The notes beneath the pieces were generated by a model. The model had not been told where the DNA came from and searched no databases. It saw only the letters and a list, made by a program, of their open reading frames with translations. Made by a program: the position numbers and the translations under genes. A stretch of DNA of 64,000 bases. Source: Rhizobium sp. 11515TR (lineage in GTDB: Bacteria; Pseudomonadota; Alphaproteobacteria; Rhizobiales; Rhizobiaceae). Shown piece after piece: positions 27,432 to 35,471 of the stretch (position 1 is its first letter; every line of letters begins with the position of its first letter). The stretch covers positions 2,523,501-2,587,500 of the forward strand of contig NZ_CP022998.1 of NCBI RefSeq assembly GCF_002277895.1, read 5' to 3'.

Positions 27432-28658
27432 ATGAGCCTGTTACCCGTTGCCGAAGCGCAAGCGCGCTTATTGGACAGTGCCGCGCCGATCCACCGTGTT
27501 GAAAGCGTTCCGCTCGACATGGCCGAGAGCCGGGTTCTGGCCAAAGATTTGACGGCGCGCCTGACACAACCGCCTTTCGATGCCTCGGCGATGGATGGCT
27601 ATGCGCTGCGCTTCGATGATGCGGCACTGCCTGGCTCGGAGCTGCAGGTCATCGGTGCCTCCGCAGCGGGTCATGCCTTTGAGGGAACCGTCGGCAAGGG
27701 AGAAGCGGTTCGCATCTTCACCGGTGCACCGGTTCCGGCCGGCGCCGATTCGGTACTCCTGCAGGAGGACGCGGAGCGCCTGGAGAGTGATCGCATCCGC
27801 ACGACCTACCCCTTGCGCAAGGGGCAGCACATACGCCCGCGCGGACAGGATTTCCTGGAAGGCGAATCGGTGCTTCCTGCCGGCACCGTCATGGATTTTT
27901 CGCGGCTCACCGTCGCTGCGGCCATGAACCATCCGGCATTGGATGTCTACCGGCGGCCGCTGGTGGCGATTCTCGCGACCGGCGACGAACTCGTGGCACC
28001 CGGCAGTGAACCGGGGCCATCGCAAATCATCGCCTCGAACACGTTCGGTATCGCCGCACTGGCCCGCAACGCCGGCGCGCATGTGCTTGATCTCGGCATC
28101 GTCGCCGACGACAGCAACGAGATTACCGCCGCCATCGGCCGTGCGCAGGTGGCCAAGGCCGACATCATCGTCACACTCGGCGGCGCCTCTGTCGGTGATC
28201 ACGATCTGGTGCAGGCGACAATGGTCGCTGCAGGCATGAAGCTGGATTTCTGGCGCATTGCCATGCGCCCCGGCAAACCGCTGATGGTCGGCAGCCTCGG
28301 CGACATGTATGTCCTGGGCCTCCCCGGCAATCCCGTCTCCAGCCTGGTCTGCGGATTGCTCTTTCTCGAGCCATTGATAAGAAAGCTTGCATCTTTGCCT
28401 CCGGTAAAGCGTGAAGGCTTTGCGCGTGCTGCAGTATCCTTTGCCGCGAACGATCAGCGGCAGGATTATATGCGCGCAACGCTGACGAAAGCTGCCGACG
28501 GCGGCTGGCTCGCCGAGCCCTTCTCGAAGCAGGATTCGTCGATGATGAAAGTCTTTTCGCGCGCTGACTGCCTGGTCATCCGCCCGCCACATGCGCCGCA
28601 GCTTGATGTGGGCTCGCCCACTCCGGTCATAGTCCTGCGACCCGATCTTCTGGGCTGA
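27432..28658 (+). CDS. moeA: Molybdopterin molybdenumtransferase
   Basis: A 408-residue protein that inserts molybdate into adenylylated molybdopterin. Conserved segments in order: LTQPPFDASAMDGYALRFDD (about 38-57), IFTGAPVPAGADSVLLQED, LATGDELVAPG, TLGGASVGDHDLVQ, MRPGKPLMVG and GLPGNPVSSLVC. Length is typical. In other rhizobia the next gene is lexA; here the strand flips and gnd follows. Confidence 0.97.
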   Translation: MSLLPVAEAQARLLDSAAPIHRVESVPLDMAESRVLAKDLTARLTQPPFDASAMDGYALRFDDAALPGSELQVIGASAAGHAFEGTVGKGEAVRIFTGAPVPAGADSVLLQEDAERLESDRIRTTYPLRKGQHIRPRGQDFLEGESVLPAGTVMDFSRLTVAAAMNHPALDVYRRPLVAILATGDELVAPGSEPGPSQIIASNTFGIAALARNAGAHVLDLGIVADDSNEITAAIGRAQVAKADIIVTLGGASVGDHDLVQATMVAAGMKLDFWRIAMRPGKPLMVGSLGDMYVLGLPGNPVSSLVCGLLFLEPLIRKLASLPPVKREGFARAAVSFAANDQRQDYMRATLTKAADGGWLAEPFSKQDSSMMKVFSRADCLVIRPPHAPQLDVGSPTPVIVLRPDLLG

Positions 28659-28712
28659 AGTTAGCCCCGGGGAAAGTGCTTAGCACGGTTTTTTTGCTGG
28701 AAGCAGCGAGAC

Positions 28713-28744
28713 AATAAAAAGCCGGGAGGTTTGCCCCACCGGCT
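28713..28744 (-). terminator. Intrinsic terminator after gnd
   Basis: On the minus strand AGCCGG pairs with CCGGCT around a GGGCAAACCT interior, followed by TTTTTATTG. It lies 30 bp beyond the gnd stop. Confidence 0.7.
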
Positions 28745-28773
28745 CGCTATCATCGGATCGATAGGCCAACCAA

Positions 28774-29799
28774 TTACTTTGCCGGCTTCTCATGGTGGCC
28801 GCCGAAGCCGGCGCGCATGGCAGAGAGAACCTTGTTGGCGTAATCGTCGTTCCCGCGCGAGGCGAAACGGCCATAAAGCGCGGCGCTCAGCACCGGCGTC
28901 GGGACGCCTTCGTCGATCGCCGCCGAGATCGTCCAGCGGCCTTCGCCGGAATCGGAAACGCGGCCAGCATATTGCGAAAGCGCTGCGTCGCCATGCAACG
29001 CATCGGCCGTGAGGTCGAGCAGCCAGGAGGTGATCACGCTGCCGCGGCGCCAGACTTCCGAGATTTCGGCGATATCGAGATCATACTGATAATACTGCGG
29101 GTGCGAGAGCGGCGCGGTTTCTGCGTCCTTCTCGGCGTCCTGCTTGCCGATATTGGCATGGCGCAGAACGTTGAAGCCCTCGGCATAGGCAGCCATCAGG
29201 CCATATTCGATGCCGTTATGGACCATCTTGACGAAATGGCCGGCGCCGGACGGGCCGCAATGCAGGTAGCCCTGCTCCGCCGTGCTGTTCTTGGCAGCCT
29301 CTTCGGAGCGCATTGCCGACGGAGCGACGTCACCGACGCCGGGTGCGAGCGTCGCGAAGATCGGCGACAGATGCTGGACAGTTTCCTTCTCGCCACCGAT
29401 CATCAGGCAATAGCCGCGCTCGAGACCGAAAACGCCGCCGCTGGTGCCGACGTCGACATAATGGATGCCCTTCGGCTTCAGCTCTTCGGCACGGCGAATA
29501 TCATCGTGATAATAGGAATTGCCGCCGTCGATGACGATGTCACCTTCTTCGAGAAGCGGAACGATCGCAGCCAGTTCCTGATCGACGATTGCCGCCGGCA
29601 ACATCAACCAGACGACGCGCGGCTTCGCAAGTTTCGATACGAAATCCGCGAGAGACTTGCTGCCGGTGGCGCCGAGCTGCTCCAACCCCGCGATGCTTTC
29701 CGGGCGCGCATCGAAAACAACCGCGCTGTGACCGCCTCGCATCAGGCGCTGCACCATGTTGTTGCCCATACGGCCAAGGCCAATCATTCCGATTTGCAT
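28774..29799 (-). CDS. gnd: 6-phosphogluconate dehydrogenase, decarboxylating (short, YqeC/GntZ type)
   Basis: A 341-residue enzyme converting 6-phosphogluconate to ribulose 5-phosphate and CO2. The Rossmann start is [19 protein letters not shown]. Substrate and catalytic blocks are [38 protein letters not shown] and [15 protein letters not shown] (catalytic Lys and Asn). It belongs to the short (about 300-340 residue) class, often NAD-dependent, rather than the 470-residue NADP enzyme. It stands alone; no zwf or pgl is adjacent. Confidence 0.93.
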   Translation of the reverse strand: MQIGMIGLGRMGNNMVQRLMRGGHSAVVFDARPESIAGLEQLGATGSKSLADFVSKLAKPRVVWLMLPAAIVDQELAAIVPLLEEGDIVIDGGNSYYHDDIRRAEELKPKGIHYVDVGTSGGVFGLERGYCLMIGGEKETVQHLSPIFATLAPGVGDVAPSAMRSEEAAKNSTAEQGYLHCGPSGAGHFVKMVHNGIEYGLMAAYAEGFNVLRHANIGKQDAEKDAETAPLSHPQYYQYDLDIAEISEVWRRGSVITSWLLDLTADALHGDAALSQYAGRVSDSGEGRWTISAAIDEGVPTPVLSAALYGRFASRGNDDYANKVLSAMRAGFGGHHEKPAK

Positions 29800-30105
29800 G
29801 TTTCAGTCTCCTAGGACGGTTTCAATCGTTTGAATACTGCATAGAGATATTTCGCAATGTTTTCCAATGAACAAATGACGGGAGAGCTATGCAGGAGCCA
29901 TGGAGCGTAGAAAAATGCGTGTGCTCACGCATCCGTGATCTCGCATGCCGAAGCCTCTTGCTTTTCTCCATGATCGCGCTTTGCCGGCTTCGGGGAAAGC
30001 TGTATTTTGCTCTTTCATTCGCATTGATAAATTTAGCATCGATCTCGAATTCCTTGCACAATTCTCTTTAAGGTGGGCCTCACACAAGGCACAAAAAGGG
30101 GGCAT
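29800..30105. other. Intergenic stretch, 306 bp
   Basis: A divergent promoter region between gnd and the TehA-type gene, A/T-rich near 30000-30070. I see no gene or clear structure beyond presumed promoters. Confidence 0.5.
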
Positions 30106-31107
30106 ATGGCTGCATCTTTGAAACTGCCGCTGGTTCCAGCTTCGTTTTTCGGCATGGTTCTTGGCCTTTCCGGTCTCGCCAATGCTTGGCGCGTGAGTGC
30201 ACGCATCTGGCATCTGCCGGCACTTGTCGGTGAAGTGCTGACCTTCATGGCACTGGCCGTCTGGCTGGTGCTGATCGTGCTCTATGCTTTGAAATGGATG
30301 GTGGCGCGCGAGGAGGCCTTGAAGGAAGTGGCGCACCCTGTCCAATGCTGCTTCATCGGTCTTGTCGGTGTCGCGGCTATGCTGGTGGCCGGTGGCCTCC
30401 TCCCCTACTCGCGTATCGGCGCCGAAACCATATTTCTGATCGGCGCCGTCTACACACTGGCATTCTCCGTCTGGCGTACGGGAGGGCTCTGGCAGGGCGA
30501 GCGCGATATTGCGACGACGACCGCCGTGCTCTATCTGCCAAGCGTCGCCGGCAGCTTCGTGACTGCTATCGTCGGCGCGGCGCTTGGCTTTCCGCAATGG
30601 GCGCAGCTTTTCTTCGGCGCCGGCTTCTTCGCCTGGCTTGCCATCGAATCCGCCCTGCTGCATCGCCTGCTGACGGGGCCTGCGCTGGCACCGCCACTAA
30701 GGCCGACCCTTGGAATTCAGCTGGCTCCGCCGGCCGTTGGTGCGCTGGCCTATATCAGCGTCACGCAAGGCCCTCCAGACATGCTCGTCCATGCAATGAT
30801 CGGCTACGGCTTGCTGCAGGCGCTGATCATGTTGCGCCTCCTGCCCTGGATCATGAAAGAAGGCTTCAGCCCCGCTTATTGGGCCTTCACCTTCGGCGCG
30901 ACCGCACTGGCAACCGCCCCGATGCGCCTTGTTGAGCGTGGCGATGCCGGACCGGTCACGCAACTTGCTCCCATTCTCTTCGTCGCTGCCAATATCGTCG
31001 TCGGTTTGGTCGCGCTGGCAACGATCTGGCTGATTGCCAACCGCAAACTTGTCATTGGTTGGGTCGAGCTTGCCGACCGCGACGCTGGCACTGTTGGTCA
31101 GCGTTAA
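30106..31107 (+). CDS. TehA/SLAC1-family membrane transporter
   Basis: About 333 residues with some ten hydrophobic segments. Family features include LPLVPASFFGMVLGLSGLAN at the start, FFGAGFFAWLAIESALLHRL in the centre, and LAPPAVGALAYISVTQGPPD, typical of the TDT group (TehA, SLAC1-like anion channels, C4-dicarboxylate carriers). Substrate might be dicarboxylates, sulfite or tellurite; sequence alone does not decide. ATG 30106 has AAGGGGG just upstream. The small VOC protein gene follows after 30 bases and may be in the same operon. Confidence 0.85.
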   Translation: MAASLKLPLVPASFFGMVLGLSGLANAWRVSARIWHLPALVGEVLTFMALAVWLVLIVLYALKWMVAREEALKEVAHPVQCCFIGLVGVAAMLVAGGLLPYSRIGAETIFLIGAVYTLAFSVWRTGGLWQGERDIATTTAVLYLPSVAGSFVTAIVGAALGFPQWAQLFFGAGFFAWLAIESALLHRLLTGPALAPPLRPTLGIQLAPPAVGALAYISVTQGPPDMLVHAMIGYGLLQALIMLRLLPWIMKEGFSPAYWAFTFGATALATAPMRLVERGDAGPVTQLAPILFVAANIVVGLVALATIWLIANRKLVIGWVELADRDAGTVGQR

Positions 31108-31137
31108 TAGAGTTCAATCTCACTTTTGGAGGGTGAT

Positions 31138-31509
31138 GTGCTGGATCATGTGACGATCGGGGTTCGCGATATCGAGCGATCGAAGATCTTCTACGACACA
31201 ATGCTGCGCTCCATAGGCATAGAACGCCTTTATGCCGAAGGCGAAAGATTTGCGGGTTACGGTATTGGCCAGAAGGCTTTCTTCTGGATCGGTCAGCGCG
31301 ATGCTTTGCAAACAGGCACGCATATCGCCTTTGCCACCCCAAACAGGGAGCTCGTCGATGAGTTCCATCGGGTCGGGATCATCGCCGGCGGAATCGATAA
31401 CGGTGCTCCCGGCCTGCGCGCCCATTATCATCCAAACTATTATGGCGCTTTCATTCTTGATCCCGATGGCCACAATATCGAAGCCGTTTGTCACCTAGCG
31501 GTGAGCTGA
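31138..31509 (+). CDS. VOC (glyoxalase/bleomycin resistance) family protein
   Basis: A 123-residue two-module protein. It opens LDHVTIGVRDIERSKIFYDT, the classical VOC start with the first metal ligand His. The last metal ligands are in FILDPDGHNIEAVCH. Members are dioxygenases, isomerases or binding proteins; no specific reaction can be given. The start is GTG at 31138, with GGAGG five bases upstream; a TTG at 31126 is in frame but overlaps this ribosome-binding site. Confidence 0.82.
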   Translation: MLDHVTIGVRDIERSKIFYDTMLRSIGIERLYAEGERFAGYGIGQKAFFWIGQRDALQTGTHIAFATPNRELVDEFHRVGIIAGGIDNGAPGLRAHYHPNYYGAFILDPDGHNIEAVCHLAVS

Positions 31510-31542
31510 GCAGAAGATGCCCGATGTCCGGTAAGAATGAGA

Positions 31543-32676
31543 TCATGGTACCGGAGGACCGACATAGCGTGCGCGCGGTCGAATGAGCCTGCCGCTGGTG
31601 GCCTGCTCCATGGCATGCGCAAGCCAGCCGACCGTCCGTGCCAGCGCGAAGATGATCAGCGGTGCGTCCTCCGGGAGATGATAGGCGTGGGTCATCGCTG
31701 TCAAAGCGAAGTCAACATTGACGCGTTCCCCGACCAGCTGCTCGCCGACATCGCGAACCTTGGCGAAGAGCGGCGGCAGCGTGAAGCAGCCAAGCAAAGC
31801 CTCTCCGCGGATATCGATATCAGGATAAAGCTGATGGCCGAAAGCTGGCAGCGGACGTCCTTCCGCCAGATAGCTGCGGACCACTTCATCCACGCCTGTC
31901 GTGGCTGCCCGCGCGATCAGCGTGCGCACGCTCTGCCATGCGCCGCCATGCAGCGGACCCGTCAGCGTCGAAAGACCCGATAGAGTGGCAGCAGATAATG
32001 TCGCGCCGGCGGATGCAGTGATCCGCGCGGTGAAGGTCGAAGCGTTCAGCTCATGATCGGCTAGCAAGACGTAACTGCGGCGGATCATATCGGCGGCATC
32101 GGGGCGGTCCCAGGCAGCCGCGAGGCGCCGATGCAGCGGTTGGTCCCACGCGCCCGGGGCCAGGGCTTCAGCCACCGTACCGAGCACGCTTTCGGCTTCG
32201 TTCTGCAGGGCCGGAAGCGAGCGTCCGAGTGATGGCAGGTCGCTTGTTATGCGCTCTGCCAATGCTGAAAACGCGGCATCCAGGGACGGAAGTTTTTGCG
32301 GGGCCGTACTTTGCTCGAACCGCAACGGCCGCTTCATGTCCCAAAGCAGCCGCGCGACATCTTCGAGGCTTGCGCTTTCGGCAAGCATCGCCACGTCCTT
32401 GCCGCGATAGAAAAGCCTGCCGTTCGAAACGGTCGATAGTGCCGATGGCAATACCGGATCGCCCCATTGAATAGCCTCGGCGGCCACCGCCTCTGTCTTG
32501 CGCCTTCCGGCATGGCGGGCGGCCAATCGTTTGACGTCATCGGCGAAATAGAGGCTGCGCCGCGTATCCGCGGGATCGGCTTTCGCACGAATGCGCCCGC
32601 GGCTGACATTGGCGTAGAGCGTCTGTGATTTCGTTCCCAGCAGGTTCAACGCCTGCTCCGCCGTTAGCCAGCTCAT
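31543..32676 (-). CDS. Citrate synthase-family protein with N-terminal HTH domain
   Basis: A 377-residue fusion. Residues 1-55 form a MerR/excisionase-like HTH (MSWLTAEQALNLLGTKSQTL, then YFADDVKRLAARH). From about 75 to 370 it is a citrate synthase. The catalytic triad is complete: His243 (GPLHGG), His281 (FGHQLY), and Asp322 (NVDFAL). The reaction would be condensation of acetyl- or propionyl-CoA with oxaloacetate, if active. The HTH suggests DNA binding as well, possibly at the dyad-rich promoter it shares with the second citrate synthase gene, which begins 84 bp away on the other strand. Confidence 0.88.
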   Translation of the reverse strand: MSWLTAEQALNLLGTKSQTLYANVSRGRIRAKADPADTRRSLYFADDVKRLAARHAGRRKTEAVAAEAIQWGDPVLPSALSTVSNGRLFYRGKDVAMLAESASLEDVARLLWDMKRPLRFEQSTAPQKLPSLDAAFSALAERITSDLPSLGRSLPALQNEAESVLGTVAEALAPGAWDQPLHRRLAAAWDRPDAADMIRRSYVLLADHELNASTFTARITASAGATLSAATLSGLSTLTGPLHGGAWQSVRTLIARAATTGVDEVVRSYLAEGRPLPAFGHQLYPDIDIRGEALLGCFTLPPLFAKVRDVGEQLVGERVNVDFALTAMTHAYHLPEDAPLIIFALARTVGWLAHAMEQATSGRLIRPRARYVGPPVP

Positions 32677-32687
32677 CGGTCCTCATA

Positions 32688-32740
32688 TTGATCAATTGCA
32701 TCAAGATTGACGTCAATAGGAATAGAGCCGATCTAATCGG
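32688..32740. promoter_or_regulatory. Dyad cluster in the divergent citrate synthase promoter
   Basis: The 84-bp gap holds TTGATCAA (32688-32695), TTG-CAT-CAA (32696-32704), TTGACGTCAA (32707-32716, a perfect palindrome) and CCGAT-CTA-ATCGG (32728-32740). The first three are variants of one TTGA/TCAA dyad in series. This looks like a multi-site operator; the HTH domain of the adjacent protein is the obvious candidate ligand (inference). Confidence 0.5.
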
Positions 32741-32760
32741 ATAGTCAAAGGAGAACCGTA

Positions 32761-33849
32761 ATGAAAAGTGGTCTTGAAGATGTCATTGCCGCAGAAACCA
32801 AGCTGTCCGACGTCGACGGCGCTGCCGGTCGCCTGATCATCCGCGGCGTGTCGCTCGATGATCTGGTGGCGACTAGCCGCTTCGAGGATGTTGCGGCGCT
32901 GCTGCTGGATGGCCTGTTTGACGAACATATCGACGCAGCTTCTATCCGAACCCAGCTCGGCGCGGCTCGCGTCGCGCTTTTTACGCATGTGAAGGCTGCC
33001 GATGCTGCCGTCCTCACGCTGCCGCCGGTGGATGCCGTGCGAGCCTTGCTGGCGCGCGTTGCTGACGGTGAGGATTTCGCCACCGCGATCCGCCTGATGG
33101 CGGCGCCCGCCGTCTTCCTGCCCGCGGTCTTACGGCTGCAGAAGGGCGACGTGCCAATCGCGCCAGATGCCTCGCTCCCCCAATCGGCCGATATCCTACG
33201 CATGTTGACGGGCCGATTGCCGACGGCAGAGCAGACGGCAGGCCTCGATGCCTATCTGGTGACGATTTCCGATCACGGCCTGAATGCATCGACCTTCGCT
33301 TCTCGCGTCATCGCCTCGACGCATGCCGGCTTGACCTCCTCTGTGCTTGCTGCAATCAGCGCCCTTAAAGGCCCGTTGCACGGCGGCGCCCCCGGCCCTG
33401 TCCTCGATATGTTTGACGGTGTCGGCAAACCGGAGAATGCCCGCACATGGTTGTCTGACGCGCTCGATCGCGGCGAGCGGCTGATGGGTTTCGGTCACCG
33501 CGTCTATCGCGTCCGCGATCCGCGCGCCGATGCGCTGAAGACTGCATTGAAGCCGATCTTTGCCAGCGGACAGGCAGAAGCTGGACGTATCGCGTTGGCG
33601 GAAGCCATTGAGGCGGCGGCACTGGCGTTGCTGAAGGAGCGCAAGCCGGATCGGCCCTTGGACGTCAACGTCGAATACTACACCGCCCTGCTGCTCGACG
33701 CTCTTGGCTTCCCGCGCAGCTCGTTTACCGGCGTCTTCGCGATCGGCCGCACGGTTGGCTGGATCGCCCACGCCCGCGAGCAGACGCTCGAAGGTCGCCT
33801 GATCCGGCCACAATCGCGCTATGTCGGTCCGCTGCCGAAGGCGGCATAG
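32761..33849 (+). CDS. Citrate synthase / methylcitrate synthase family protein
   Basis: A 362-residue stand-alone citrate synthase-like enzyme. His207 (GPLHGG) and His246 (GFGHRVYRVRDPRAD) correspond to the substrate-binding and catalytic histidines. At the place of the catalytic Asp (NVDFY in most enzymes) it has Glu305 in NVEYYTALLLDAL, so activity or specificity may differ. The main TCA-cycle citrate synthase of rhizobia is longer, about 430 residues, and is not this gene. It is divergent from the HTH-citrate synthase. AGGAGAACC precedes the ATG. Confidence 0.9.
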   Translation: MKSGLEDVIAAETKLSDVDGAAGRLIIRGVSLDDLVATSRFEDVAALLLDGLFDEHIDAASIRTQLGAARVALFTHVKAADAAVLTLPPVDAVRALLARVADGEDFATAIRLMAAPAVFLPAVLRLQKGDVPIAPDASLPQSADILRMLTGRLPTAEQTAGLDAYLVTISDHGLNASTFASRVIASTHAGLTSSVLAAISALKGPLHGGAPGPVLDMFDGVGKPENARTWLSDALDRGERLMGFGHRVYRVRDPRADALKTALKPIFASGQAEAGRIALAEAIEAAALALLKERKPDRPLDVNVEYYTALLLDALGFPRSSFTGVFAIGRTVGWIAHAREQTLEGRLIRPQSRYVGPLPKAA

Positions 33850-33872
33850 GCGGGTCTGTCAGGAGACGGAAC

Positions 33873-34748
33873 TTAGGCGGCCGCGGATTGGCGCGGCCGT
33901 ATCACGCCTTCGCGGATATGGCGGGCAAGCTCCAGCGCCTGCGGCGTTGCGCCGCCCTTCGGCAAATGCAGGTTGATTGAGAAGACCGGCAGTTCAGGCA
34001 GACCCTGCTCGACTGTGAGAATATCGAGATCGGTGGGAACGGTCGAAGCGAGCCAGGCGGTGACGGCCAGATCCGTGCGTACCGTCGCCGTGGTCGCCTC
34101 GATATTGCCGTTCTCAAAGACCGTCCGCCAGCGTAGACCACCCTCGCTGAGCGCCGCAAAGACCGACGACCGGAAGGCACAGGTATCGGCGACCATCGAA
34201 ATCGGCAGCGGTACCTTGCGATGGGCATTGCCGGCCTTCGCTCCGACCCAGACGAGCCGCTCCACAGCAAGGCATTCGCCCCGCGACGTGCCGTATGGTT
34301 CCTCCACCACACAGAGGTCGACGGTTCCCTTCCCCAACTCTTCCAGCAGTTCCGGCGACGATGCGCAGACCAGCGAAATCTCCACCTGCGGATGGCGTTC
34401 GGCATAGGATTTCAGCACGGGCGCCAGCGTCGCGCCCACAAGATCATAGGGAACGCCGAGCCGGACGCCGCCGCGAACAGTGCTTTCCGTCATGTCGACC
34501 CAGATCTCATCATTCAACGCCAATAGGCGGCGAGCATTGCCGCGCAGGCGTTCACCGGCCTCCGTCAGCCGCAATCCGCGTCTGTCCCGTTCGAACAGAG
34601 CGCAGCCGAGCATATCCTCCAGCCGCTTGATCTGCTGGCTGACAGCGCCCTGGGTCATATGCAGCATATTGGCTGATATCGTCATGCTGCCCTGGTCGGC
34701 AACCGTGGCGAAGGTTCTGATGAGGGCAATATCAAAGTTTCGGATCAT
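33873..34748 (-). CDS. LysR-family transcriptional regulator
   Basis: About 291 residues. The HTH reads FDIALIRTFATVADQGSMTI and then LHMTQGAVSQQIKRLEDMLG, followed by RDRRGLRLTEAGERL. An effector domain fills the rest. It is divergent from the LysE-type exporter gene at 34846, the standard arrangement in which a LysR regulator controls an amino-acid exporter. The ligand is unknown, though by analogy with LysG/ArgP it may be an amino acid. Confidence 0.9.
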   Translation of the reverse strand: MIRNFDIALIRTFATVADQGSMTISANMLHMTQGAVSQQIKRLEDMLGCALFERDRRGLRLTEAGERLRGNARRLLALNDEIWVDMTESTVRGGVRLGVPYDLVGATLAPVLKSYAERHPQVEISLVCASSPELLEELGKGTVDLCVVEEPYGTSRGECLAVERLVWVGAKAGNAHRKVPLPISMVADTCAFRSSVFAALSEGGLRWRTVFENGNIEATTATVRTDLAVTAWLASTVPTDLDILTVEQGLPELPVFSINLHLPKGGATPQALELARHIREGVIRPRQSAAA

Positions 34749-34845
34749 GCAGGCATTATAAATGCTAATGCCGCGATCCTTCAATATTCGATTTCATGAT
34801 GCTGGAACGGCGCTTATGCCTTTTTCAACTAGAGAAAGGCTGGGT

Positions 34846-35445
34846 ATGACAATCGAATCCTTGCTACCGCTGATACTCTTCGCATTGGTTTCCACCATAA
34901 CGCCGGGCGGTGCGACCACGCTCGCGACTGCATCCGGCGCGCATTTCGGTTTCCGCCGCTCGATACCTGTCATGGGCGGCTTTGCCTTCGGCCTGGGCTC
35001 CATGGCCTGCGCTGCGGCTGCCGGACTCGGCAGCGTGTTGATGGCCCTGCCGATGCTGCAGATCGCCATGAAGACGCTGGGATCCCTCTATCTGCTCTGG
35101 CTCGCCGTTCGGATCGGCAGAAGCGGCCAGCCGCACGAGGCCGGGCAGATGGCGAGGCCGACGGGCTTTTTCGCCGGCGTCTGGATGCTCTGGCACAATC
35201 CCAAGGGCTGGGCGATGACGATGGGCGCCGCCGCCTCCTTTGCCGCGCTGGCGGATAGTCCGGCCAGACTTGCACTCCTACTTGGCGTAACCTTCTGCCT
35301 TATCGCCGCTTTCTCTTTGGCGGTTTGGTGCGCTCTGGGGCAAATGCTCGGACACCTCTTGAAAACGGCCTGGCAATGGCGAGCACTCAACATTTCACTC
35401 GCTTGCCTCCTCGTGATTTCAATCGCTGCCATGTGGTACGAATAA
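34846..35445 (+). CDS. LysE/RhtB-family translocator
   Basis: A 199-residue inner-membrane protein with about six helices. The family opening is present (MTIESLLPLILFALVSTITP followed by GGATTLATASGAHFGFRRS, where the usual GPxx loop is modified to GGAT). Also present is GVWMLWHNPKGWAM, the common xNPK motif. These proteins export amino acids or related compounds. ATG 34846 is preceded by AGAGAAAGG. Its divergent LysR neighbour is the likely regulator. Confidence 0.87.
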   Translation: MTIESLLPLILFALVSTITPGGATTLATASGAHFGFRRSIPVMGGFAFGLGSMACAAAAGLGSVLMALPMLQIAMKTLGSLYLLWLAVRIGRSGQPHEAGQMARPTGFFAGVWMLWHNPKGWAMTMGAAASFAALADSPARLALLLGVTFCLIAAFSLAVWCALGQMLGHLLKTAWQWRALNISLACLLVISIAAMWYE

Positions 35446-35471
35446 GATCCGACGCGCCGAGATCTCTCGGA

